Origin: an uncultured Clostridia bacterium
GTDB taxonomy: Bacteria; Bacillota; Clostridia; Lachnospirales; CAG-274
Length of the DNA stretch: 39,608 nt
Reading direction: 5' to 3'
Assembly: GCA_947630725.1 (NCBI GenBank)
Contig: CANRIS010000022.1
Location: 1-39,608, forward strand
In this document: positions 6,526 to 15,600 of the stretch, piece by piece
Layout of the letters: every line of letters starts with the position of its first letter
How positions within the stretch are numbered: the first letter of the stretch is position 1
Notes under the pieces: generated by a model
What the model was told of the DNA's origin: nothing
Seen by the model: the letters and a program-made list of their open reading frames with translations, nothing else
The model's database searches: none
Program-made: the position numbers and the translations under genes

Positions 6526-6834
6526 TTATCCCTCCACAATTAAAATTTGATTTAGTTCTTTGAGAGTTTCCATATAGCCCTCAATGATTACGGCTGCTGA
6601 AAAATCCATAAGCCATTCATGACCCGTTTTTGCAGCTTCGAGCGATTGCATTGCGATTAACGCGGTTGCGTATCTCTTATATGCAACTCGCTTTTCCTCG
6701 TCTGAACATTCCGCAAGCACCGCCGACAGCTTTTTTTGGTGTTCTAAATAGGTGAAAATCGCTTTGCGATATTCGTTGTAGTTCAACGTTTTTGTTTCGT
6801 TGTTCAAAAAATTGATGATTTTCGGCTCGTTCAT
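6526..6834 (-). CDS. Hypothetical helical protein, 102 residues
   Basis: This protein begins MNEPKIINFLNNETKTLNYN and is nearly all helical, with charged and leucine-rich segments and no cysteine or membrane span. Its start overlaps the upstream gene as ATGA, and the nuclease follows 6 bases downstream. The place between DNA-binding proteins and recombination genes is typical of small accessory genes in Bacillota phages. I recognise no family, and no function can be inferred beyond early expression. Confidence 0.65.
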   Translation of the reverse strand: MNEPKIINFLNNETKTLNYNEYRKAIFTYLEHQKKLSAVLAECSDEEKRVAYKRYATALIAMQSLEAAKTGHEWLMDFSAAVIIEGYMETLKELNQILIVEG

Positions 6835-7091
6835 ACGAGGATCTCCTTTTCGATTTTTGCTAACCTAATGAGTTGTTCCATTGTCACGCCCTCATATTCC
6901 ATAAAGATTGCTCGGCTCACTTTTCCGCGGACGGGCTTTTTGCCGCGCTCAACAACCATATTGTGCATCTCGTGGATGCGCGCTTCGGCGTATGATCGGC
7001 TTTTCCCGTACCACTCCATAACTCCCTCTACGGTCATATAGGGCTGCATCAACAACTGCAATCTGCGGACATTTGATATTGATACGTTCAT
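6831..7091 (-). CDS. Small DNA-binding protein, excisionase-like or HTH
   Basis: This 86-residue basic protein contains a segment (about 22-62: VEGVMEWYGKSRSYAEARIHEM, then VERGKKPVRGKVSRAIFMEY) that resembles the winged helix-turn-helix of phage excisionases and similar regulators. It is the second gene of the leftward operon and is coupled to the Cro-like gene by an ATGA overlap. An excisionase in this place would act with the integrase to reverse integration. The fold is my reading of the pattern, so the exact role (Xis or second regulator) is uncertain. Confidence 0.6.
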   Translation of the reverse strand: MNVSISNVRRLQLLMQPYMTVEGVMEWYGKSRSYAEARIHEMHNMVVERGKKPVRGKVSRAIFMEYEGVTMEQLIRLAKIEKEILV

Positions 7092-7309
7092 ATTGCAACT
7101 TTATGAGTTGCACGCTTGGCAAAAAAAATATCGGCGGGACGTGTGATGTGCAACGTCTCAACCATGATTTGCGCCTCGTCGGTATTAAAAACGCCGGACT
7201 TCATTTTCAAGTAAAAAGTCTTTTCAGAAACGCCCAATATCTTTGCCATCGCTTTTTGAGTGATGCCAAAACGTGACATTTCAGCTCTCAATGCGTTTGT
7301 GTCAACCAT
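7088..7309 (-). CDS. Cro-like helix-turn-helix repressor
   Basis: This 73-residue protein has an HTH at about residues 16-40 (QKAMAKILGVSEKTFYLKMK), the XRE/Cro-type pattern. It is the first gene transcribed from the leftward early promoter and diverges from the CI-like gene. AGGAGG lies before its ATG. By analogy with lambdoid switches it would bind the palindromes in the intergenic region and turn down the CI promoter. A third palindrome overlaps its 3' end (7095-7111). Confidence 0.8.
   Translation of the reverse strand: MVDTNALRAEMSRFGITQKAMAKILGVSEKTFYLKMKSGVFNTDEAQIMVETLHITRPADIFFAKRATHKVAI
7095..7111. promoter_or_regulatory. Palindrome, possible third operator
   Basis: GCAACT-TTATG-AGTTGC is a perfect inverted repeat of 6-base arms at the end of the Cro-like gene. 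The arms begin with the same GCAAC as the two operators in the intergenic region, but the spacing is longer. Confidence 0.4.
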
Positions 7310-7333
7310 ATTTATACCTCCTGTTTTATTTGC

Positions 7334-7346
7334 AACCTGTCAGGTT
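7334..7346. promoter_or_regulatory. Operator O1
   Basis: AACCTG-T-CAGGTT is a perfect 13-bp palindrome. It lies just downstream of the leftward -10 box, over the expected transcription start, where a bound repressor would block initiation. Confidence 0.65.
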
Positions 7347-7353
7347 CATTTCA

Positions 7354-7382
7354 ATAATAAAGCACAACTCGCAACTTGTCAA
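7354..7382 (-). promoter_or_regulatory. Leftward early promoter
   Basis: On the minus strand, TTGACA (7377-7382) and TATTAT (7354-7359) are separated by exactly 17 bases. This is a near-perfect vegetative sigma-factor promoter, facing the Cro-like gene and the whole early operon. Confidence 0.85.
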
Positions 7383-7385
7383 GTA
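7373..7385. promoter_or_regulatory. Operator O2
   Basis: AACTTG-T-CAAGT is an imperfect copy of the O1 palindrome. It covers the -35 box of the leftward promoter, so binding there would exclude RNA polymerase. Confidence 0.6.
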
Positions 7386-7431
7386 ACTTTTGTAAATTTC
7401 AAAGAAAAAAATGTAAATTTTTGAGAAAAAA

Positions 7432-7460
7432 TTGACAACCACTAAAATTTGTTTTATTAT
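7432..7460 (+). promoter_or_regulatory. Rightward (repressor and integrase) promoter
   Basis: TTGACA (7432-7437) and TATTAT (7455-7460) are 17 bases apart on the plus strand. The upstream DNA is A/T-rich, with TGTAAATTT repeated at 7391 and 7412 (21 bp apart), possibly an UP-like element or a regulator site. It would drive the CI-like, lipoprotein and integrase genes in the lysogen. Confidence 0.85.
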
Positions 7461-7479
7461 ATCAACAGAGAGGTGCAAT

Positions 7480-7860
7480 ATGACAGTTGGCGAAAGAATT
7501 GCTATGATCCGTCAAAGTCGCGGATTATCGCAGGAAGATGTTTCCAAAATGGTTGATATTTCGAGACAAGCTATTTATAAATATGAGAAAGGAATTATTA
7601 CAAATATTCCGCTTGATCGTATAGAGGCACTCGCAAAGGCTTTACAAGTAACGCCGGCATACATTATGGGCTGGGAAGGAGACAACACCGGCATAAACAA
7701 TGGAATTATAGGTTGCCCAAACTCCAACAATACTATTTATAATGATGCTTCTGCTCCGCCGATATTGAGAGCAATAATTGACACCGTGCGAGGATTGTCA
7801 GATAGGGATGCAATCAAGGTTTTAGAGCTTGCAACAAAACTTTCAAAAAAGGAGAAATGA
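7480..7860 (+). CDS. CI-like repressor without peptidase domain
   Basis: This 126-residue protein has an N-terminal XRE-type HTH (about 5-60: RIAMIRQSRGLSQEDVSKMV, then SRQAIYKYEKG). A Gly/Asn-rich linker and a helical C-terminus likely to mediate dimer formation follow. There is no LexA/S24 self-cleaving domain, so induction would need another route than RecA-stimulated autocleavage. The ATG at 7480 is chosen because GAGAGG lies 6 bases before it and the promoter -10 box lies just upstream; the longer frame starts inside the promoter. It would keep the lysogen by repressing the leftward promoter. Confidence 0.85.
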   Translation: MTVGERIAMIRQSRGLSQEDVSKMVDISRQAIYKYEKGIITNIPLDRIEALAKALQVTPAYIMGWEGDNTGINNGIIGCPNSNNTIYNDASAPPILRAIIDTVRGLSDRDAIKVLELATKLSKKEK

Positions 7861-7862
7861 CT

Positions 7863-8282
7863 ATGAAAAAAGCTATATGCGTTTTTCTATTGATTATTTT
7901 GGTATGCGTTTTGTGCTTCGCTTTTGCCGCTTGCTCAAAGCCTGCAACGGATAGCTCCATTAAATTAACACTGACAAACTATTCTGAATATATTGCTGTA
8001 AATTTAACATTCGGAAGCAACTCCTCACCCAACACTATGGCATATGAATATATCCCCCCAACGAGATATAACTATATTGGATATATAAGCACCTCACGGA
8101 AACAAAATGTGCATTTTCAAAATGTAAAAATTACTTTTAATTGCGGCGGAAAAGTTGCAACAGCCGAGCTTGATTATGACGGTAGTTCCACATGCTCATT
8201 TGGATATGAAACAACGTCTCAATATGTCCCAAACCTAACCGCTCATGTCCGTAGTATATCCGGCTATGTTATTGTATCATAA
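7863..8282 (+). CDS. Prophage-expressed lipoprotein
   Basis: This 139-residue protein has a lysine-led signal peptide, a hydrophobic core and a lipobox F-A-A-C24, so it should be anchored on the outer face of the membrane. The mature part is polar, rich in Ser, Thr, Tyr and Asn and probably all beta. AAGGAG lies 8 bases before the ATG at 7863; an ATG at 7857 is too close to it. It sits between repressor and integrase on the same transcript, so it is expected to be made in lysogens. Such lipoproteins often block superinfection (Ltp- or Llp-like) or change the host surface. No family is recognised, and the role is inferred from place and signal only. Confidence 0.8.
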   Translation: MKKAICVFLLIILVCVLCFAFAACSKPATDSSIKLTLTNYSEYIAVNLTFGSNSSPNTMAYEYIPPTRYNYIGYISTSRKQNVHFQNVKITFNCGGKVATAELDYDGSSTCSFGYETTSQYVPNLTAHVRSISGYVIVS

Positions 8283-8293
8283 AGGAGCGCACA

Positions 8294-9382
8294 ATGCCTA
8301 AAATTAAACGACAGCCCAACGGCACATACGTTAAGCGATTTAGGTATAAGGACGAGCTTGGAGAATGGAAATGCGGTTATGTCACCGGACACACCAAAGC
8401 GGAATGCGAGGACAAATATATCCGTAAGTCAATGGCATTGAGGACGGGCGGCGACGAAACGACTATCACCGTGCAACAGCTTTATGAGACATATATAACG
8501 GCATCAAAAACGCGGCTGAAAGCAAGCAGCATAGAGTCTATGTCATACGCTCTTCGACTGCACGTTCTTCCCTACTTCGGCGAAAAAAAGATAAAGAATG
8601 TCACGTTGCGTGATGTTGAGATATGGAAAGCCCGTATGGACGACTTGGGATTTAAGTACAAGTATAAAGCCAAAATTTACGTCCTATTCTCGGCAATGTT
8701 TAACTATGCTTGCCGCAATCAATATCTATCTCGCAATGTTGTTGCCCTCGCCGGTGGATTTAGCAATAAGGAGATCAAGGAGTCCGAGCCTATTTGGACG
8801 CTCGACGATTTTAAGCGCGCCTATGCTGTAATGGACAACATTATGTGGCGTTCATATTTTGCATTTTTGTTTTTCACGGGTGTGAGAAAAAACGAGGCAA
8901 CTTGCCTTACTTGGCACGATTTATCCCCGAATTTTGATTATGTCGTGATAAACAAAACATTGACACATAAAGGATGCGCCGACGGCATCAGCTATGAAAT
9001 CACGCGCCCGAAAACCAATCGTAGCAATCGTCAAGTTCTCATTCCTGACTGTCTGTGTGCCATTTTACGCGAATATAGGGCGTATTGTGAAACCATAGAC
9101 GGTTTCAGCGATGATAGCTTTGTGTGGGGCGTTGACAAGCCTCTCGCGGAAAATACAATCAAACGCAAGCTGGACGAGTATGCCAAACTTGCTAATGTGC
9201 CACGAATACAAGTTAAAGGATTGAGGCATAGCCACGACTCCTATCTGCATGAGTTGGGCGTTGATGATTTTGAGATCGCCGCTATATCCGGGCGCACGGT
9301 GCGCGTAACTACCGATGTTTATATCCACACATACGATGCGCGCAAGCAGGCAATTCGGGATAAAATTAACACGGATTTGTAA
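8294..9382 (+). CDS. int: Tyrosine-type integrase
   Basis: This 362-residue site-specific recombinase has an N-terminal arm-binding domain (1-50: RQPNGTYVKRFRYKD, as in AP2-like integrases), a core-binding helical domain (about 58-155) and a catalytic domain (165-362). Visible catalytic residues are R198 (TGVRKNE), K240, R311 (GLRHSH) and the nucleophile Y343 (TTDVYIH). The usual HxxR is K308-x-x-R311, and the usual LGH is SGR (R334), so two conserved histidines are replaced. An AAAGGAG site precedes the ATG. It is co-transcribed with the repressor and followed by arm-type repeats of the attP region. Confidence 0.95.
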   Translation: MPKIKRQPNGTYVKRFRYKDELGEWKCGYVTGHTKAECEDKYIRKSMALRTGGDETTITVQQLYETYITASKTRLKASSIESMSYALRLHVLPYFGEKKIKNVTLRDVEIWKARMDDLGFKYKYKAKIYVLFSAMFNYACRNQYLSRNVVALAGGFSNKEIKESEPIWTLDDFKRAYAVMDNIMWRSYFAFLFFTGVRKNEATCLTWHDLSPNFDYVVINKTLTHKGCADGISYEITRPKTNRSNRQVLIPDCLCAILREYRAYCETIDGFSDDSFVWGVDKPLAENTIKRKLDEYAKLANVPRIQVKGLRHSHDSYLHELGVDDFEIAAISGRTVRVTTDVYIHTYDARKQAIRDKINTDL

Positions 9383-9384
9383 TT

Positions 9385-9619
9385 TTTTTGTGTAGTTTTT
9401 GTGTAGTAAATTTTTATAACACAATATGTGGTGATATAGCAAACGCCAAACACACAATATATTGTGGTTTGGCGTTTATGGCGGAGAAGAAGAGATTTTC
9501 TAACTATTGTTTTAGTTTGTCTAAAAATGTACTATTTAGTGCATTTTTGTGTACGTTTGTGTTTGTTTATCTTAAAAAATCCATATTTGTATTAGCAATT
9601 TGTGTAGTTTTTGTGTAGT
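9385..9619. other. Candidate attP region with arm-type repeats
   Basis: The unit TTTTTGTGTA occurs at 9385, 9396, 9544 and 9608, with a shortened copy at 9597-9606. The paired copies at 9387-9407 and 9599-9619 are identical 21-bp direct repeats 212 bp apart. They bracket an inverted repeat at 9441-9477. Tandem arm-type sites on both sides of a core, just after the integrase gene, are typical of attP. The exact crossover core cannot be defined without the host junctions. Confidence 0.6.
9441..9477. other. Long inverted repeat between converging genes
   Basis: AAACGCCAAA (9441-9450) pairs with TTTGGCGTTT (9468-9477), and the interior ACACAATAT / ATATTGTG also pairs with one bulge. It lies between the integrase and the oppositely oriented polyvalent-protein gene. 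It could be a bidirectional transcription barrier, although T-runs are weak, or the integrase core with inverted sites. Confidence 0.6.
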
Positions 9620-9633
9620 GCGATGAATTAACC

Positions 9634-12600
9634 TTAAACTCCGCAAAAGTTCAGAAAAACTTTCTGCTGTGCCTTTGTCAGTCCGAGCCTTGAAATATAG
9701 GATTTTATAATCACTGCATACTCATCAACACTATATCCTAAATACGCAAGGATCATAACTTTTTCATTTCTTGTCAAGCTCAAACTGTTAAGCAACCGCA
9801 TGACGGCGGCTTTCTTGCTTCCGGGCTTTGTGTTGCCCTTTCGGTCTTGCTCTCCCTCGACAAATGAGCACGCGGCAATCGCCATTGCAAATTTTGACGA
9901 GTCCATTGTCTCTGCAAACAGCTGTTTCTTTGTGTCCGGGACAAGCCCAAGCACTTGATATACGCCGTTCTCATAGTGGTAGTCAAATATCCATTTTATA
10001 GTTTTTGCCTGTATCTCCTCGCTCAAATGATTAAAGCTCGCCGATTTAATCAACTTCTCCACTTCTGCATTGGCTTTGCCATATACCGCGCGGAATTGCT
10101 GTTGTTGCCGTCCGCTCATTTCATATGTGCTACCATTGTATGATACTGTGTCGCGGACAGAGCGCGGCAATACGGTATATCCATTGCTGTATAGTGTCCT
10201 TATCTTCTCGTTGACGGCTTTCGATGTCGATGTCATTCCGTCGTCTTCAAGCATCAATCCTATAATCGTGCGTTGCAAATCTGCGTCTCCCTTTTTGGTG
10301 GCGGATTTCAGATCTTGCGTATAGGAGCTTGTGCCATAAAACAGCGAGTTCATTTTGTACGCCGTTTCCGAGTCAAAGCGATTTATCAAGCCGTAAACAA
10401 GATTGTATATATTGCGGACCGGGATGCCCGTCACTTGACCGAGGGCATAGCAAAAATCGCGCATCGGGCGTAAAATATCACTTTTCTTGTATGTCTCCCC
10501 TCTTGCGATTGCGGCGGAGCTTTCGAACAAGTCCTTGATAGATCCCACAAGCTCGTTGATAGCGGACGACACATAATTTTCGTTGTCATAACCTTGCACG
10601 ACAACATTGTATATCTCTTTGATGAATGGGAACATCCCCGCCGTCGTTGACAATAGGTCTTTCAAAAAGTCCTCGCCGAATGATATTTCGTTGCCGTTCT
10701 TATCTTTTCTGTCCTTTTTGAGTATAAATTTGACAAGTTCTCCCATGAGGACATAGACGGTATTTGCAACCGTGATTGCGACGATTGCTTTTGTCGTAAA
10801 CGTGTGCGCCGCTCTGCGTTCCGCCTCGCTGACTGTTTCTTGGAGTGTGTGCTGTTTATACCGCAATGCGCGCTCTCTACCAAAGGCTTCGTAAAGCCTT
10901 GATATTTGCTTTGTCGGGACAGCAGAGAACATCGTAAACATACGCACAAGCGATGATGAGCTACGTTGCAATGCTGTACGCTCGCTTTGGGTGTAGTTCG
11001 GCTGCGTATCGCGTCCAACTTGTTCAAGTAGCTTGCCTGCCTCTGTCATATTCGTGTCTGTGCCATATTTATATTCTGCGTCATTCCTGTGACGGCGTTC
11101 AACCTCTGCCATACACGAGTTCCAAAGCATACCGATCGTTAAACGATCTGTCCATTGTATGGGTTTTGTTAAAGCATCGCCAACCGTGCCTATTTTGTCT
11201 GTTACGCTCTCTGCAAGCACAATGCCGCTGTTTGCATTTCGCACTTTCGCCCAAGGACAGTATTTATCCATATTCGTAAATGTGTGCCTGTCTACGCCAT
11301 TTGCGCTGAATGAATGTCCTATGCCCTTTATCATCGAGGACAGCGACAGATAAGAAAATGCCGTGGGGAATGATGCCATTTGTGACAAAATAACCTTGAC
11401 ATTCGCGCCGAGCTGGTATTTTGCGTATGCTCCGCGTATTGCATCAATAGCTTTGTCGCCGACTCCACGCTTGCCTGTGATGCCTTGTATGTCCGCCAGC
11501 AAGTTCGTCACATATTGGTTAAATTTGCTCCAAATCTTTTCATTGATGGTGTTACGGAGCGACACCACGCCGCCATCCGCGGAGATGTTACAGTTGTATA
11601 TACGTTGAAATGCCTTTATAGGTATTGCCAACCCCGTATATCTGCCAATATCCCGCGCGTGTGACTCCATAACGTCCAATATTGACAACACGTCTATGCG
11701 GCGGGCATTTTTCACACGTTGTTTTGTAACACCCAAGTTTTGAACGCTTGCGTTCATAACAGATTGCATATATGATTGATCTACGCTTCGGGCAAAATCG
11801 CCCTCATAGCGTTTTATGGGGAAATAGTCGCTGTTTTCAGTCTGCACGGTAGAATAGCCTTTAAGCCTCATATCTGTGTCATACATATATTCGCCGGAGC
11901 GGTCGAAAAATTTTCGCGCTACGTCCAAAAAGTCTAAATCGGCTTGCGTGAATAGATCTCTCATTGCTGCGGTGTCCATTGTCAATTTTCCACAATCTTG
12001 CCAATAATTGCCTCTGCCGCTCCTATATCCCCAACCGCCTTGTGTAAGCCCGTCTGTGGATGCCTGTTGTTGAGCCAACATATACAATGACAATGCGTGC
12101 GTAAGTGGTATTGTGTGTCCGTCTATGGTGACGGTAGCTTTCGCCAAACGCCGCCTATAACCGCGGTGTTCGCGGAAGAAATCATCCACCATAGAAATGA
12201 GGTCAAGCTGAACGGTCAAAGCCTTGGTTTCACCGTCCTGCACATCCTTAAACGCTTGTGACAATGCGTTGTCCTCATAGCCCATAACGTCTGCAATAAC
12301 CGTTTTGGGGTCTATGATATTATATCCATAACTGCGGATGCCCTCTCGTATTGTCGAGCTGGTTTTGTGCATATTTACATATTTGGCGGCAATGGTATGG
12401 GCGTCCTTTGAAACCTCGCTCAATTTAACTTGCTGTCCGTTGAGAGTTTCAATGTTGTAGTTCCTCAAAATGTGTTCCGCCGCCCGCAAAATAATTTCTG
12501 CGTCTTTCAGCTCATCAAGCGTCAACGGAGCTTTTTCATCGACACGCTCCTTAAAGCCGTTTATTGCTTCTATGATGTCCGCATACAAATAGCCGCTTTG

Positions 12601-15600
12601 CCCGGTCGAGGCAAGCGCACTTTCGGCTTCGGAAAGTTCCAAATCACCGTTGAGCAATTTATTCCCAGCCGTGTACCATGTGCCAAATTCCGCAATGATA
12701 CGGCGCGCCGATGCTTTTCTTATATCGCCGCGCAATTTGAGCGACCCAAGTGAGCCGATTATTTTCTCAAAATTACTGTCAATAAGCGTTGTTTTGTCGT
12801 CATAATGGCGTGCCGAGGCGGGTTTCAATCTTTCGGCTATGTCAAGCACAGAGTTGACTACCTTGTTGTATTCGAGTCCTTCCTCAATCAAAGCGCGCTG
12901 TTGGCTTATAGTGTCTTGATATGTGCTTATGAGTGATGTTGCGAGATTTGCCTTGCCCTCGCTGACCGCGCCCTTTATCTTCTCAACAATACGGGATTTG
13001 ATTTCGGCGCGCTCCTCTTTTGTGAAAATTTTATTCAGCGAATAATTAGCTCTTTGACGAGCATTATACATTTCGCGCGTTGCCGCCGTATATTCCTCGT
13101 TGATTTTTATAATTGCCGCCGCCGTCGCCTCATAATAAGCCTGCGCACCGTCTGTATATGACGGGATTTCTGCGATCTCAATCCCTGCCTTTCGCGCAGC
13201 TTTAATAAAGTCTTCTGCTCTGACATTGGGTGATTTCTTTGTCCATCGTCCCGCTATTGCTTTATAACTGTCGCCAAAATAACTTTCGGGCGGCAAGCCG
13301 ACATTTTTTAGATACTTTTTGAGTTTGGCTATATCATATGCGCGCTGCACTTTTGGCGATGCGTAAAGCGGGCGCATATAATCTCTCTCTATGACATATT
13401 CGGCGAGCGTGTCTATGTATTTTATTTGTGTATCTCCCGTCGATTTTTTTATCAATTGATACACGGCATCTATTATATTTTCAGACGTAAGTTTACCGCG
13501 AATGCCGCGTTTGATAGGAAGCCCATCAAGGACGGTATCGCCAATCATTGACTCCAACTCATTGAGGCGCGCTTTCCACTCTATAACTTCGTCTCGTATA
13601 TGTTTTATGCTCCGCTTTGCTTCGCGCTCGACCTCTGCTCTTTTCTTTTCAAAAATAGCGCGTTGTTCAGCCTCAATCTCTTCGCGCGTTTCCTTTTCGA
13701 GGCGGACTCGCGCTTCGCGGTTTTCGCTGGACAAATCCATTTGGGGCAATAGCTTTTCGATAAGTTCCGTTCTCACGGTGTCTTTTATATCTGACAACAC
13801 CTCGTCGATTTCAAATTCATCTCCGCCATAGTCTCTCCTTATTCGCGATACCAAATTTTCACGGCGTGTTTCTCTTATTATTTGATTGGCGTGATTTACT
13901 TTATCAACAAGCTGTTCAAATTGATCTATTTCCGCAGCGTCTTCTTTGATATACTCATAATGGAAAGTTTCGTTTATTTCCATAACTATCGTATCTATCC
14001 CATCTTTCGCTTTCGGATTGTGCCATTGCCCTAAAATTGGAAGCATACCTCGTCTGTCGTATGCATATTGCACATCGCCCATAATGTGAGACAAGTTAAT
14101 ATTGTGTCTATATTCATTTAACACTTTGAGTTCTGCTTCGGCTTGTTCTACTTCTGACGACGAATGATGCCATTCTACAAATGCGCTGTCGAGAATGTCT
14201 TCCGCAATCTCGTCCGCCACCATGTCATACAGAGTCCCGGACGGGTCTTCGGGATCTACGGAATAGAACAAATCAACTATGCGTTTTGCATAATCTGTCA
14301 GATCCGCGTCATCAAGCACGGCATCCTCATTGTCCATCGTATGATAGTCGAGCGGCGTCCAAGACGAGTATAACGCCTTTTTGATGATTTCTTTTGCCTG
14401 CGCCGTCAGTTTGCCGTCGCCACCTTTGCGGGAAAATTTAATATCATCCATTTCTTCAATGATTGACGATCGGCTCTCGTTTTCCGAATACATTTGATAC
14501 TCAATTCCATTCTCATTGAGAGCATCAATAAGTTTTTGGCTTGTGCCAGACGGAAGCAAAACTCTCTTTATTTCGTCAATGCCCGCGCGCGTACCATAGC
14601 CGAGTCCGCTTGATGCATCAAGGATTGTGCCGTTGAATTTTTCTTTTTTGAGTATGTCGTATATCTTTCTGTACGTAGATACCGTGCCTTTAATTTGCGT
14701 GGGGTTTCTTACTTCCGACTCTTCGGCTTTCACGTTCCACAAGCCGGGAAAGCGTTTTAATGCCTCGTCCGTGTCCATCGTCGGACGCCAAGATTTAGAT
14801 TTCGGCTTTATCGGCTCTACGGGTTTGAGCGAATATCTTGTTTCGCCATTTTGCGCATTTGACTGTTTATCGGTCATTATTGCGCGTTTAACTGCCTTTT
14901 TTGTCAAATAGCGTTCGCCTGCGGTGGCAAGTGCTTTTTCAAAAAGTTTTTCGGCTTTGCGATATGTTGTAAGCTCGTTTAGTGCAGCCTTGTCGCCCTT
15001 AAACGCTGTCTCAATCACCTTGATTGCATACTTGATGTTGTTGAGCATTTTCTTTGCAAGCCCGCGGTTACGTTCCACTAAATCATTTATGACAGTCTCG
15101 TTTCCAAGCAGATGCTCGCTCCCTTTTGCAATCACTTCCGATAACAGCAATCTCTCTTCCGTATTGAGTGCTTGCCCTTTGCTTATTTTTTCGCGCAACG
15201 CGCCATTGGACAGCTCTGCGAATGTTTCTTGGGATATTTTATATCCGCCCTCAACGCCCGCCGCCGTGGAGTTTTTATATATGTCGTATATTGATTGCTG
15301 GTATTTGTTGAGCTTTGTGCTTCCGCTCTCGTCTTCAAGCACAACGTCGCCCTCTTGCGCGGAGAGCGTGTCAAGCATATAATCCACATAATCTGTATAT
15401 TCTTTTGACCCCTCTGCAAAGTGCGTGGCTTCGTGCGCGAGATCCTTTGCTATGCTTGCCGTGTCGTTCAGTCGCTCCTTACTTATAACCATATAATCGC
15501 CATTGACGAAAGCGTTTGCGTCAGACATTTGCTCGGACACAACGATTTTCAGCGATGTGCCTTTTTTGACTCCGCTGTTTTTGAGGACGGTTTGAAGTCT

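Noticed and set aside
5674..6543. Long plus-strand open frame opposite the nuclease
   Set aside because: It is the shadow of a gene with clear motifs and has no ribosome site or family pattern. Similar plus-strand frames at 15421-16353 and 31195-32073 are rejected for the same reason.
9441..9477. Strong terminator after the integrase
   Set aside because: The inverted repeat is long but followed by few T residues on either strand. I therefore list it as an inverted repeat and not as a terminator.
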